Of a stretch of 64,000 nucleotides of DNA, positions 22,283-32,633 are shown one piece after another (position 1 is the first letter of the stretch; every line of letters begins with the position of its first letter). The notes under the pieces were generated by a model. The model was not told the origin of the DNA. It saw only the letters and a program-made list of their open reading frames with translations, and ran no database searches. The translations under genes were made by a program, and so were the position numbers. Where the stretch lies: positions 10,469,961 through 10,533,960 of the forward strand of contig OY811974.1 of assembly GCA_963681505.1 (NCBI GenBank). Direction: 5' to 3'. This DNA is from Eunapius fragilis (Eukaryota > Porifera > Demospongiae > Spongillida > Spongillidae).

Positions 22283-24996
22283 CAGGGCCGTAACCGCCGG
22301 TCAGGCATGCGGGCTATAGCCTGACCACTTTTTGGCCAAAGTCCACCTCGAGAAACGGCTGAAAAAACGATAAAATTGTACCCCCCCCCCTCTCCCCCCT
22401 CCCATGGATAATTGTATTATAATACGTACATATAATTTTTTTGAGGTCAACTTAATAACTATATAACGTGTGCTCAATGGCTGGCTGTTCATTCTCTGGT
22501 TCGATCGCTCAATCGTCATCTCATTCTGAGATTCTTCCTGACATCGGAGAAAATCTTAATCATCCAATAAAGTACAACTTCCCTAAACGAGCGTTTGGCA
22601 TAAAGGAAATAACGCATCGTTCCTTTCAACCACAATGGTTTCAGAAGTGGTGTTGGATCCACTGTGATGAAGGTCGTGACTTAGCGTTCTGCTCGATATG
22701 TGTAAAAGCTTCCCGCTCCAACAAACTGAAGGCAGCTAAAACTTTAGATTTGAGCTTCATCAGTCGTGGATACTGCAATTGGAAGGATGCCACGGGTGAG
22801 AAAGGAGGTTTCTGTCGTCATGAAGCCAGTGGTTGTCACAAAGCTGCTGTAGAAGCCATGGAAACTCTTCCAAAAACGACTGGTGACATTGGTGAACTGC
22901 TGTCTAGTGCCCATTCAAATGAAAAAGCATGTAACCGAAAGAATTTGATGACAGTGGCACGGTGTCTAAGGTTTTTGGCAAGGCAAGGCATGCAAGGCAT
23001 GGCAATTCGTGGTGATGGGGATGAGATGGATAGCAACTTCCATCAGCTATTGCTTCTGAAAGCGATTGACGATGTTACTATTTATGACCTTTTCGCAAAG
23101 AAGCAGGACAGGTACACTTCTAAAATGCAGAACGAGCTGTTGCAGACAATGGCACTATCTATCATCCGTGATATTGCCTTGTCTATTAGAGAAGCTAAGT
23201 ACTTCACTATCATGGCTGATGAGGTGACAGATGCATCCAACAGAGAACAGGTTGTAGTATGCTTCCGAGGGGTTGACAGTGATTTGAAACCACATGAGGA
23301 TTTTGTCGGCCTTCACAAAGTTGACAAAATCAATGCTGACACACTTGTTGCTGTACTAAAAGATGTTTTGCTACGCATGAACCTAGATATGCACAATTGC
23401 AGAGGTCAGTGTTATGATGGAGCAGCAAACATGACCGGATCCAGAACTGGGACAGCAACACAACTGTGTCTTATAGAAGAGCGTGCCATATTTACCCACT
23501 GTTATGGCCATGCCCTGAACTTGGCTGTGGCTGATGTAGTGAAGGAGAGTAAAATTATAAGGGATGTTCTAGATACAGTTGGAGAAATCAGTAAGCTTTT
23601 GAAGTATTCTCCCAGGCGTGATAGTCTGTTTGAGCTGCTGAAGTCTTCTCTATCTCCTGGCACTGTTGGATTCCAAACGCTCTGTCCTACTCGATGGACT
23701 GTGAGAGCAGCTTCCCTTCAGAGTGTCATTGATAACTACGAGGTATTCCAGGAGTTCTGGGATGAGGCAAGGGACATATCAACTGATTCCGAGAATCGTG
23801 CCCGTTTCACTGGTGTCAAGACACAGATGGAAAAGTTTGAGTTTCTTTTCAGTCTCTGTCTAGGTGAATGCATCTTGCGCCATACTGATAATCTCAGTAA
23901 GACATTACAATCACCATCCCTCAGTGCTGCTGATGGCCAACAATTAGCCCAGCTAACCTCCAATACTCTTGAACGCTTGCGAAATCAAGAGTGTTTTTCG
24001 TTACTGTGGAGCAAGGTTTCTAGCATGCAAGAAAAATTGCACATTGATGAAGCAGTACTACCAAGAAAGCGCAAGGCTCCACAACGATATGAGGTAGGAG
24101 ATGGCCAAGGAACATTTCTGGAGACCGTCCAAGACTACTTTCGCACCGAGTACTATGTAGTTATTGATGCAGCCATAGCATGTATTAGACAGCGGTTCAA
24201 CCAACCTGGCTACCAAACTTATTGCCGTTTGGAAAATCTACTGGTATCAGCAGCGAATGGAAAAGATTATCAGCAAGATTTAAATTTCATTGCTGAGTTT
24301 TATGGTGATGATATTGACAAGGTGCTGCTTCATACCCAGATGGAACTGTTCCGGTCCATAATCTTGTCAGCTTTTCATACCACTGCTAATGTTGGTATAC
24401 GAGATATTGTGCAACACGTTTGCACTCTATCTCCAGGTATGCGTATCAGTATCACACACGTGTGCTCCCTTATTCATCTGCTGCTGGTCATGCCAGCAAC
24501 AAATGCTGTCAGCGAGAGAAGTGCTTCTGCTCTGAGGAGAGTTAAGTCTTACCTCAGAACAACAATGAGTGATTCATGGCTGAATAATCTGTATGTTCTC
24601 CATGTCCATAAGGATCGCAGTGATTCGCTAGTGCTGGAGGATTGCCTAAATGAATTTGTGTGTGGTAATGAGCATCGTCTTTCTCTGTTTGGCAAGTTTT
24701 GACTTTGAGATCTCTGAGTACAGTGTTGTGTCATTTAATAAAACTTCCATATATTAGGTAGGCATTATATAGGGAGTATGCATGTGTTTTGAGTATAATG
24801 GTATAAAGAGTATAGTTTGGAACTTTGTCATCCATGCAGTGAAATATTTCATTGCCACAATTATAGCATTTAAGATGCCGCTCATGCAGATTACTGAATG
24901 CATAAAAACTTCTGGGGCAGAGCCCCAGACCCCGCTCCTATTACTTGTAGTCCGGTTACCAGCCTGACCATTTTTCTAGAGCTGCTTACGGGCCTG
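22283..24996 (+). mobile_element. Complete hAT transposon with 5-bp target duplication
   Basis: The left end CAGGGCCGTAACCGC and the right end (reverse complement CAGGCCCGTAAGCAGC) are hAT-type termini. CAAAA flanks both sides (22278-22282 and 24997-25001). The element is 2714 bp and carries one uninterrupted transposase ORF. A 5-bp duplication matches the hAT5 type and not the usual 8 bp. Near the 3' end is the motif GGGGCAGAGCCCCAGACCCC. Confidence 0.85.
22468..24702 (+). CDS. hAT-family transposase, ZMYM-like (TTF zinc finger + DUF4371)
   Basis: A protein of 744 residues. An N-terminal TTF-type zinc finger region spans about residues 50-130 (WCWIHCDEGRDLAFCSICVK, then cysteines and histidines to GCHKAA). 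A DUF4371-like domain follows, with NFHQLL and the RNase H-fold aspartates in IMADEVTDASNREQ (about D251) and CYDGAANMTG (about 314-323). PLCPTRW-like TLCPTRWTVRA and the C-terminal hAT dimerisation region (NAVSERSASALRRVKSYLRT, about 678-697, with the catalytic-type Glu) follow. No stops or frameshifts. The length fits autonomous hAT transposases. The role is cut-and-paste transposition of its own element. It may still be functional. Confidence 0.9.
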   Translation: MCSMAGCSFSGSIAQSSSHSEILPDIGENLNHPIKYNFPKRAFGIKEITHRSFQPQWFQKWCWIHCDEGRDLAFCSICVKASRSNKLKAAKTLDLSFISRGYCNWKDATGEKGGFCRHEASGCHKAAVEAMETLPKTTGDIGELLSSAHSNEKACNRKNLMTVARCLRFLARQGMQGMAIRGDGDEMDSNFHQLLLLKAIDDVTIYDLFAKKQDRYTSKMQNELLQTMALSIIRDIALSIREAKYFTIMADEVTDASNREQVVVCFRGVDSDLKPHEDFVGLHKVDKINADTLVAVLKDVLLRMNLDMHNCRGQCYDGAANMTGSRTGTATQLCLIEERAIFTHCYGHALNLAVADVVKESKIIRDVLDTVGEISKLLKYSPRRDSLFELLKSSLSPGTVGFQTLCPTRWTVRAASLQSVIDNYEVFQEFWDEARDISTDSENRARFTGVKTQMEKFEFLFSLCLGECILRHTDNLSKTLQSPSLSAADGQQLAQLTSNTLERLRNQECFSLLWSKVSSMQEKLHIDEAVLPRKRKAPQRYEVGDGQGTFLETVQDYFRTEYYVVIDAAIACIRQRFNQPGYQTYCRLENLLVSAANGKDYQQDLNFIAEFYGDDIDKVLLHTQMELFRSIILSAFHTTANVGIRDIVQHVCTLSPGMRISITHVCSLIHLLLVMPATNAVSERSASALRRVKSYLRTTMSDSWLNNLYVLHVHKDRSDSLVLEDCLNEFVCGNEHRLSLFGKF

Positions 24997-25199
24997 CAAA
25001 AGTCACTAAACCTTATATAAGAAGCTATAGTAGAAATCATGCGATAGTGTACTGACGTCTATGGTAGTTTTGGTGGGACTTGTCCATCGCCTACTAGTAA
25101 GTTACGAATGATAGAGTTAATTGAGAGTAACGCACAGTATTATTATTATTTTTATTATTAGTACCGGTTAAACCTATTTTTAAAATAATAATACATACA

Positions 25200-26262
25200 C
25201 AAGTACAAGCTAATAGCAGTTAGGAGATTGGGAGCTCCCTGGCCAGGATGGCTCGGGCGATGGAGCGAACCAGAGTCATATTCAACCGGCCAAAAATGTA
25301 CATGTAGATATTTGCCACCACTGATGACTTTGGGGAGGACTGGTGAATGGGCAGGTAGGACGCCAGCCTGGAGAAGGTATCGCGGGCCTGCTTGCGCCAA
25401 TTACCATTCGTCTCTACTGCCAATGGAATGCAGGATCAGCCCAACTGGTCCATTGGAGTGGAGTTTGCGAACCTCTGCTGCAAGGGCTGCCACACGAGCC
25501 TGGTGACATACTCGCTCAATATGGTAGAGCAGAGTGGTGAAGTGATGGTCAGGTCAAGCGCAGCGGGTTTGCCTCTGTCCCAGCCAGCAATAAGGATGTC
25601 AGCAGGTTTGGTGTGGGTAAGGTCTCTGGCCTCTCTCCAAATTCACACTCAGGTGGGCACGACGACAGATGTCGAATGTCTCATCCCATAGTCGATTATG
25701 GTGTATGACCACGTCTCACCCATGCCTGCAGGTCACCACCACATGGTGACCAAGAGGATCAAGAGAGTATAGGGCAGAATGGGCACATGGATCAACCAAA
25801 AATATCTGACCCCAGCACCACCTAATGACCATCGGGAACTAATTCAACTCGAAGTGCAAGCCCAAACCACTGAAACCAGGGGAAGGGACCACTGATAGCC
25901 AAGAGGAAGCATGATGAGATGCCACTGACAGAAGGCCATCAAGATGTGGAAATGTTGGGCTTGGATCATTTCTGACAAGACCTTCTGAGGAATGGGAGAG
26001 TCGAGAGCAGAACAGACCATGATGGCATCGGAGAAGGAAACCTGGGTGTTGAACACTGCGACTGCCAGCTGTAGGAGGATATTATCAGCACTGCCAAAGC
26101 CTGAGAATGACAGGGAGGCAATGAAAGCAGCAGCAGTATGATGAGAGAGGGAGCGAAGGCCCTAAAGTACCAAATTTTGGTCCAAGCTGTGCCAGGTACT
26201 AGGCATCATTGGTAGCATGGATGGCTGAACACATTGTGAAGCACTGCTTGTTTATTATTATT
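25200..26262 (-). mobile_element. Decayed non-LTR retrotransposon fragment
   Basis: In minus-strand order, broken frames read GLRSLSHHTAAAFIASLSFS, FNTQVSFSDAIM, VPQKVLS-type and HILMAFCQ. Near 25223-25420 they read AVETNGNWRKQARDTFSRLA and FGRLNMTLVRSIARAILARE. These correspond to residues about 870-1220 of the intact element. The 3' end at about 25140-25160 passes into AAT repeats. The 5' edge abuts ATT repeats right before the intact element, which points the other way. Confidence 0.85.
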
Positions 26263-29200
26263 ATTGGATAATGCCGTGCTGTAGATGCAACGGAAGGAAC
26301 GCCGTATGTAAGGGCTGTTCGTGCGTGAGGAAGAAGATTGCGTGCTCGGATTGCTATCCTTGCCGTCAAGGGAAGTGCATGAACTTAACCACGTCGTCCC
26401 AACAATTATCTAGTACCTCGGCGCTACCACTTCGAATTCTCTCTCCGACATCCGTAGCTTCTAATTCTGATGATCTGCCTCCTCAAGTCTCCGCATCACC
26501 GCAACTTCTTTCTCCATTATCACATTCACAGCAGCTGTCCGCATCCCCATTGCTGCCTTCTACACATTCACAGCAGCTGCCCGCAACTCCACCGCAGCAG
26601 CCGCATGCAGTTCCTATTTCTCCGCAATCACCACCCGCATTGTCGCTGTGCTCCTCGTCGCATCATTCTTCTCCACCGCCCCGACAACCTTCATCCCCGA
26701 CTCCATCTCCTGAGCAGCCAATTTTACTGCGGGTCCTCCAACAGCACCTCGATCACGAGCTCTCATTACCACCCACCCCAGGATTTTCCTCCACCACACC
26801 ACAGACCTCTTCTTCAGGACTTTCCTCCACCACACACCAGGCTTCTTCTTCAGGTCTCTCCTCCACCACACCACAGGCTTCTTCTTCAGGACTTTCCTCC
26901 ACCACACACCAGGGCTCCTCTTCAGGACATTTCTCCACCACGCACCAGACCCTTTCTTCAGGAATTTCCTCCAGCAGGAAGCAATGCACTGTTGATGGTT
27001 GCCCTGCACAGATAGCTCCATCCATGTGGCACAACCACATGACCCTCCATGCCAAAGGTGCTCTTCCTGGGAGTGTACCATCAGAATGGCTGAGGGTCCA
27101 AAATGTATTTGTTTGCCCTAGCTGTTCCCAGCTGGTTTCTAACTCCCGGCAAGCTTCTCACCTGCGCCAATGTCCTATGAGGAGCATCACATCAGTTTCT
27201 TTACAGCGGCCTGTTCCAACCCCCTCCTCAGATATCAGTCACAACCTTCCTACTTTTGAGGAAGTGTGCCAACTGAACCACCCAACTCTGCGGTACATCC
27301 CAGCTAAAGCCAGACCAGCTTTTGCAAAAGCTGTCTCATCTGCTCTAAGAGATGTCCTACTAAAGAATACTGAAGAGGCATGGTTAAAGCTCTTCATGCT
27401 CCCAAAGTGTGTCCTCCCTTCCTTGAAGCACAAAGGGAGCCACAATCCACATGTAGCAATAGAGTCTCTTTGCAAAATGTGGTTGAATAATGACCTATCC
27501 ACTCTTTGGACAATGGCAAAAAGTCGGGAGAACAACAGCATCACAGAGGAGGCCACTATCGGCAAGAATTACAGAAGTGTGATTAATTCTGCAGTTTCTC
27601 TCGGCCGCTCAGGATTGACAGGCAAAGCTTGCCGGATGCTATTATCAAGTGGCATTGCCCCCAATAATGACACAACCTGGCGCTTGTTGCAGGCCAAGCA
27701 TCCAGCCTGTCCACCTCCAGTGACCCCAAATGCTACCTCTGAGCCTGTTACGCTAGGTCCCACCTTTAACATACTGAAGATCTTGAGATCCTTCCCTAAA
27801 GGTACCTCAGCTGGTCCTTCAGGACTCTCTGTTCAGCACCTTTTGGATGCTGCATCTATTCCCCTTCACACATCAATTGGTGACTCTCTTAAGGGCATTG
27901 TGAATCTTATGGCTTCTGGAAAGGTCCCTGAGCCAGTGGCAACATTTTTGGCAGGCGGCAGGCTAATTGCACTGAACAAAGGTAAGGAGGGTAACCCACC
28001 AGATGTTAGGCCGATTGCAGTGGGGGAAACATTGCGTAGGCTGACAGGGAAATGCATCTGTGCCATCCTAAGGGACAAGATCTCCTCATTCTTTCAGCCC
28101 TCACAATTTGGAGTGGCTTGTAAAGCAGGTGTAGAGAAGATTGTGCACAGCTTAAGGAGATGCATTGATGAAAACTGGTTAAGTGGCGACTTTGTAGTGT
28201 TCAAGGTGGACATGTCAAATGCCTTCAATATGGTATCGAGGCAGGCAGTTTTGGATGAGTGTGCTACTTTCTTTCCAGAGCTTCTCCCATGGGTCTCGTG
28301 GTGCTATGGATCTCATACATCATTGTGGCACCCTATGGGCCAGATAAGTTCCCAGTCTGGTGTCCAGCAAGGTGATCCACTGGGCCCAATGCTGTTTGCC
28401 TTGGTTCTCCATAAGCTTGTTACCAGTATTGATGCAGATGATGATTGTCTCCAGCTGCTTCTGGAAGCTTGGTATCTTGATGATGGGGTTCTAGCAGGGG
28501 AGAGGTCTGCAGTACTACGTGCTCTGCACCTCATAGAAGAGCTTGGTCCTCACTTGGGGCTTTACATCAATTTTTCCAAGTGTGAACTTTTCAGTAGGAG
28601 TGGTAATTCACTATTTCCACCAGTGGTGAAGTCATCTCTCCTTCCCAACCTGGACATCCTAGGAGCCCCAATTGGAGATTTTGTCCACTGTTCTCGCTTC
28701 ATTGCTGAGAAATGTGCAATGCCCAAGATCTTGCTTAAGGCTCTTGTGGATGTCTCTACAGTTGACCTTCACGTGGCCTTTTCGCTTCTTCGTATGTGTG
28801 GAAGTTACTGTAAGTTAGTGCATCTAGCCAGAGCCACTCCTCCAAGCCATTGTGCTGACTATCTTAAGCTCTTTGATGAGGAGGTAAGGCTATGCTTCAC
28901 CTCCTGCATTGCAGTGGACGTCCCTGACCCAAATTGGCAGCAAGCACAACTCAGTCAGAGTTTTGGTGGGCTTGGCTTTCGGTCCCTTGCTTTGCACTGT
29001 TCTGCTGCGTTTATAGCTTCCCTTGCTTCATCAGGATTTGGTAGTGCCAATAACATACACATGCTTCAGGCTGTGACCCGCTTCAATACTCAGGTTCCCC
29101 CTGATGAGTCAATCACAGCTGAGGAGGTTCTGGTCAACCTGCCTCCACAAAGAGCTCTGTCTAAGAAGCTGGATATGCATGTTTTCCAATCACTGCTATC

Positions 29201-30060
29201 TTCCTCCTCTCCAGTGAATAAGGCTCGGATCCTTTCTGTTTCTGCCCCTCATGCGGGTTCTTGGATCTCAGTCATCCCATCTACTGGTCTGGATCTGCAC
29301 CTTAACTCTGCTGAATGTCAGGTAGCACTCAGATGGTGGTTGGGTCTTGACACCTCTGGAGGTTCTCTGTGTCCACATTGTCCTGATATTGCCCTTGACC
29401 CTCTAGGTCATCATGCAGCCTCCTGCAGACATGGTGGTGATGTGGTTGCAAGGCACAATCACTTGCGGGATATCTTTGCTAACTTTTGCCGCCAGGCCCA
29501 CCTTTCTGTGAGGGTTGAAGTTGGGTATGGCTTAGCTAGGGACCATGTTAACTCTCGTCCTGCGGATGTCCTTGTTCAGGGATGGGACAGAGGAAAGCCT
29601 GCGGCCTTTGACGTTACTGTTGCTTCACCCCTTACACCAGTAACCCTCAACAATGCCAGTACCTCTGTGGGAGCAGCAGCCTATGCTGCTGAACTTAGAA
29701 AGCATGTGGCCAATGACACCAGATGCCAGGAGTTGGGGTGGACATGTATCCCCCTAGCTGTAGAAACATACGGTAACTGGGGGAAGGAGGCCCAGAGTGT
29801 TTTCTCCCGTCTTGCCTCTCTACTTGCTATCGGCCAGGCCATTCCCAAACCCAAAATGCTGGGTGACATCTATGGCCACCTCAACATGTCACTGGTGAGG
29901 TCAGTGGCTAGGGCCATCATGGGGAGAGAAAATGTCCGGATAGGTTAGAAGAACTGTAGGTTTGTTAGCGGCATCTATTGTAAGTTAGTTATCCTTATAA
30001 TATTGTAATTGTGTTAGTCCTTTTATCCTGCTGTAACTGTATTCTGTTGTCAATTATTAT
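26250..30060 (+). mobile_element. Full-ORF non-LTR retrotransposon in an ATT microsatellite
   Basis: The unit runs from an ATT repeat ending at about 26262, through the ORF (26271-29948) and a short 3' UTR, to a (ATT)n tract at 30052-30079. The 5' untranslated region before the ATG is only a few bases. The element sits between two opposite-strand fragments of related elements. Confidence 0.8.
26271..29948 (+). CDS. LINE polyprotein: Cys-rich/zinc finger, reverse transcriptase, RLE-like endonuclease
   Basis: A protein of 1225 residues. The N-terminus is a cysteine cluster (CCRC...CKGCSC...CSDCYPC, about residues 3-36). A Ser/Pro/Gln-rich low-complexity linker follows, then a C2H2 finger CTVDGC...HNHMTLH (about 239) and a CPSC...H..QC finger (about 285). 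The reverse transcriptase spans about 500-800, with RPIAVGETLRRL, FKVDMSNAFNMV (first catalytic Asp, about 647), GVQQGDPLGP and WYLDDG (about 735). The C-terminus has CPHC...H...C (about 1033), RHN and RPAD-x14-D (about 1096-1112), the arrangement of restriction-like endonucleases in R2/R4/NeSL-type elements. It probably acts by target-primed reverse transcription. All catalytic residues seen are present. Confidence 0.85.
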   Translation: MPCCRCNGRNAVCKGCSCVRKKIACSDCYPCRQGKCMNLTTSSQQLSSTSALPLRILSPTSVASNSDDLPPQVSASPQLLSPLSHSQQLSASPLLPSTHSQQLPATPPQQPHAVPISPQSPPALSLCSSSHHSSPPPRQPSSPTPSPEQPILLRVLQQHLDHELSLPPTPGFSSTTPQTSSSGLSSTTHQASSSGLSSTTPQASSSGLSSTTHQGSSSGHFSTTHQTLSSGISSSRKQCTVDGCPAQIAPSMWHNHMTLHAKGALPGSVPSEWLRVQNVFVCPSCSQLVSNSRQASHLRQCPMRSITSVSLQRPVPTPSSDISHNLPTFEEVCQLNHPTLRYIPAKARPAFAKAVSSALRDVLLKNTEEAWLKLFMLPKCVLPSLKHKGSHNPHVAIESLCKMWLNNDLSTLWTMAKSRENNSITEEATIGKNYRSVINSAVSLGRSGLTGKACRMLLSSGIAPNNDTTWRLLQAKHPACPPPVTPNATSEPVTLGPTFNILKILRSFPKGTSAGPSGLSVQHLLDAASIPLHTSIGDSLKGIVNLMASGKVPEPVATFLAGGRLIALNKGKEGNPPDVRPIAVGETLRRLTGKCICAILRDKISSFFQPSQFGVACKAGVEKIVHSLRRCIDENWLSGDFVVFKVDMSNAFNMVSRQAVLDECATFFPELLPWVSWCYGSHTSLWHPMGQISSQSGVQQGDPLGPMLFALVLHKLVTSIDADDDCLQLLLEAWYLDDGVLAGERSAVLRALHLIEELGPHLGLYINFSKCELFSRSGNSLFPPVVKSSLLPNLDILGAPIGDFVHCSRFIAEKCAMPKILLKALVDVSTVDLHVAFSLLRMCGSYCKLVHLARATPPSHCADYLKLFDEEVRLCFTSCIAVDVPDPNWQQAQLSQSFGGLGFRSLALHCSAAFIASLASSGFGSANNIHMLQAVTRFNTQVPPDESITAEEVLVNLPPQRALSKKLDMHVFQSLLSSSSPVNKARILSVSAPHAGSWISVIPSTGLDLHLNSAECQVALRWWLGLDTSGGSLCPHCPDIALDPLGHHAASCRHGGDVVARHNHLRDIFANFCRQAHLSVRVEVGYGLARDHVNSRPADVLVQGWDRGKPAAFDVTVASPLTPVTLNNASTSVGAAAYAAELRKHVANDTRCQELGWTCIPLAVETYGNWGKEAQSVFSRLASLLAIGQAIPKPKMLGDIYGHLNMSLVRSVARAIMGRENVRIG

Positions 30061-30110
30061 TATTATTATTATTATTATTTTTATTTTATTTTTAAATAAT
30101 GTTACAAGAG
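30052..30110 (+). repeat. (ATT)n microsatellite
   Basis: ATT trinucleotide run at 30052-30079 followed by T-rich sequence. It forms the shared boundary between the intact LINE on the plus strand and a LINE fragment on the minus strand. Confidence 0.95.
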
Positions 30111-30538
30111 AATACATGAAAGGAATAAATGCACATACAGAACTACATTATTATATAAACTAACATATATGGCTAACAACAACACAACCTAACATATACA
30201 ATGTACTGGCACACTAACACACTCGATCACTCGCACACAGAACTAAAAGTCATCTAAACCATCAAAGGAACTTAATGTTCCCAAGACGGAGGTAGAATTT
30301 CCTCTCTGGATTGCCACAGAAAGACGCTGGAGTAAGAATTGGTAGGATTGTGAGTCTCCAGTGGTTTTGTGCAGACGATGGCCAAGGTCCTTAAGAAAGG
30401 ACAATGTTTCAGCACCAAACACACCAAGAGACTCACATGCTATGGGAACAAAGAAGTATTTAGCTCCAAGAGAGGAATACTTCTTCCTCTTTTGAGATTC
30501 AGCCTCTGCTGCTACCAATCCTGGGCCTCTTTCAGCAA
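30110..30538 (-). mobile_element. 3' fragment of a second LINE family
   Basis: The minus strand encodes ERGPGLVAAEAESQKRKKYS, then FVPIACESLGVFGAETLSFL and LLQRLSVAIQRGNSTSVLGT, with a stop at 30243. This is a typical C-terminal tail of animal LINE proteins and differs from the family at 26271. The 3' UTR runs to the (ATT)n at 30079. The 5' edge begins exactly at another AAT repeat (30539-30564). Confidence 0.8.
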
Positions 30539-30660
30539 TTATTATTATTATTATTATTATTATTGTAATTGGAATACAAGATACAAGAGGATGGGAATAA
30601 ATGCGCATACAGGATCATTATTATTTTGTTTTTATTATAATAATGTACATGTTCATGTTT
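30539..30660. repeat. (ATT)n and repeated LINE 3'-UTR block
   Basis: An ATT run at 30539-30564 is followed on the plus strand by TTGGAATACAAGATACAAGA and AATAAATGCGCATACAGGAT. Similar blocks lie at 30100-30150 and 195-225. On the minus strand these read as LINE 3' UTR entering an AAT tail. Confidence 0.75.
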
Positions 30661-30689
30661 ATTAAGTCAAGTTATAACACACACAAATA

Positions 30690-31870
30690 AAGTCAAGTCA
30701 CGAGGGCAGGAACTCCCTTGCCAAGATGGCTCTGGCAATGGACCTGACCAAGGTGATGTTCAGCTACTGTAAATGTCTGCCAAGATGGAAGGAAGGTTAA
30801 GGTGGGATGCCAACCTAGAGTGAGCCTCTTTATCCCAGTTGCAGAAGGTCTCAACAGCTGAAGGAATGCACGTCCACCCCAATTCCTGACATTGGAGAGT
30901 ACTTTCAGGTCTCTGCTGCTGTAGAAGCTGCACCAGACACTCTGCATGACTCCCTTAGTATGGCTGGGCAAAGAAGATATGTTACTGTAACATCAAAAGC
31001 TACAGGCTTGCCCCTGTCCCACCCAGCAATGAGCACATCTGCAGGTTGGTGTGGCTGACCCTTCTCCACACTCACACTCAGATGAGCTCGTCGATAGAAG
31101 TCCACAAAGACTTCACGCAAGTGATTGTGCCTTACCACTGCATCTCCCCCATGCCTGCAGGTTACAGCATGGCAACCCAGGGGATCAAGAGCAACATCCT
31201 GGCAAAAGGAGCACATAGTCCTACCAACACCCACACCTAGCCACCACCTCACTGCAGTCTGGAACTCATTGGACTCCATATGTAGACCTAAGCCCATGGA
31301 AGGGACCACTGACAACCATGATGATGAATGAGGGGCTGAAATAGACAGGATTCTGGCTTTGTTGGCTGGTGAGGATGCTCCAAACAAAGATTTGAGTTAA
31401 TCTTGATGGACAGCTCTCTCTGAGTGGTGGGAGAAGCGAGGGCAGACTCAACCGTGATTGCATGATTGTGAGGAGACCTTGGAGTTATAGGCTATGACTG
31501 CCTGCTGAAGATGGTGACTGTTGGATTGGCCCAGACCTGATGAGGATAGCGAGGCAATAAAGGCAGCGGCGGCATGGCAAGAGAGGGAACGAAGGCCTAA
31601 GTCCCCGAATCTCAAACTAAGCTGAGCCTGTTTCCAGGCAGTATCTGAGACTTCAGTGGCTGAGCAGAGCACGAAACACTGCCTCACATCTTCATCGAAG
31701 GACACTAGGGCATCTGAAGCCAAACTAGGAGGAGTGACCTGGGTTAGGTGGACCAATTTGCAAAAACCTCCACCACACATGCATAGTATTACTAATGTGA
31801 ATGCCACCTGGAGATCAACTCCAGCCACATCCACCAGACTTAAGAGCAATTCAGCACACTTGTCAGCGAT
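30690..31870 (-). mobile_element. Decayed non-LTR retrotransposon, 3' third
   Basis: The minus-strand frames 31849-31448 and 31387-30905 read VDLQVAFTLVILCMCGG, LGLRSLSCHAAAAFIASLSS, NKARILSISAPHSSSWLSVV, then CSFCQDVALDPLGCHAVTC-RHGG and PADVLIAGWDRGKPVAFDVT. These follow the order of residues about 830-1140 of the intact element. Frameshifts separate the pieces. The end near 30695 has CIPSAVETFCNWDKEA in another frame. Confidence 0.88.
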
Positions 31871-31929
31871 AAATTATGATTATTATTATTTTATATTTAT
31901 TTTAATGATATAATATTCACAGAGTATAG

Positions 31930-32222
31930 CTGTAGAAGTTATGGATCACACACAGCAGCAGGTCCAACTGAATCTAAGACACGGAGGTCTTGGGCTTCGC
32001 TCAGTTTCCCACCACTCCTCAGCTGCCTATATTGCCTCCCTTTGTGCTTCCGGCTTTGGTCTATTCAACAAGTTTGTCTCCCCATCTGAGGTCATCTCTG
32101 TGGATGCTATCACTGCCTCACCAGTCCACCAAAGGATACTGTCAGAGAAACTAGAGTACTACCAGTTCTCATTGTTATTGGAAGCATCATCACCTGCCGA
32201 CAAGGCTCGGCTGCTAGCATAA
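31930..32222 (+). mobile_element. Internal fragment of non-LTR retrotransposon
   Basis: The plus strand encodes QVQLNLRHGGLGLRSVSHHS, AAYIASLCASGFG, VHQRILSEKLEYYQFSLLLE and SPADKARLLA. This matches residues about 895-985 of the intact element. It ends at a small MITE beginning at 32231. Confidence 0.85.
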
Positions 32223-32230
32223 ATAATAAA

Positions 32231-32341
32231 CGTTGGTCAATTAATACGTTTAAGTTGCGTAATTGCGAGCGCTCTGCAAAAACAGATGAATCGCGATTAC
32301 GCAACTTAAACGTATTAAAAATCCAATTACGGTGACCAACG
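32231..32341. mobile_element. Fold-back MITE, 111 bp
   Basis: Inverted arms: CGTTGGTCAATTAATACGTT, then TAAGTTGCGTAATTGCG, and the reverse complement ending ACGGTGACCAACG. It sits right at the break of the LINE fragment. Confidence 0.8.
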
Positions 32342-32468
32342 AATGCAATGAATCGTTTTTATTTTCCGCTGTAGCGAGGTGTTATTTTCCGCTGTAGCGG
32401 ATCCCCCCTGTATACGGAAGGGATTGGAAACTGGCCTATTAACAGGGGTGCTCATTGTAGTAGCGTAA

Positions 32469-32630
32469 AGGCCGACATACACGGGTCGACTTCCTGCAGA
32501 TTTATCGCCTGCAACTTAAAATGAATACGGGTGAAAATTCAGTAAATTAAAGTTTTACGGAGTTTTTACGCATATTCATTTGAGTTGCAGGCGATAAATC
32601 GGCAGGAAGTCGACCTGTGTATGTCGGCCT
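32469..32630. mobile_element. Harbinger-type MITE, 162 bp
   Basis: TIRs of about 58 bp begin AGGCCGACATACACGGGTCG and end with the inverted counterpart (mostly identical). TAA lies on both outer sides (32466-32468 and 32631-32633), the target duplication typical of PIF/Harbinger. Confidence 0.8.
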
Positions 32631-32633
32631 TAA

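Noticed and set aside
26470-27081. Overlapping long frames on both strands in the LINE N-terminal linker
   Set aside because: Shadows of the Ser/Pro-rich repeat region of the 1225-codon ORF.
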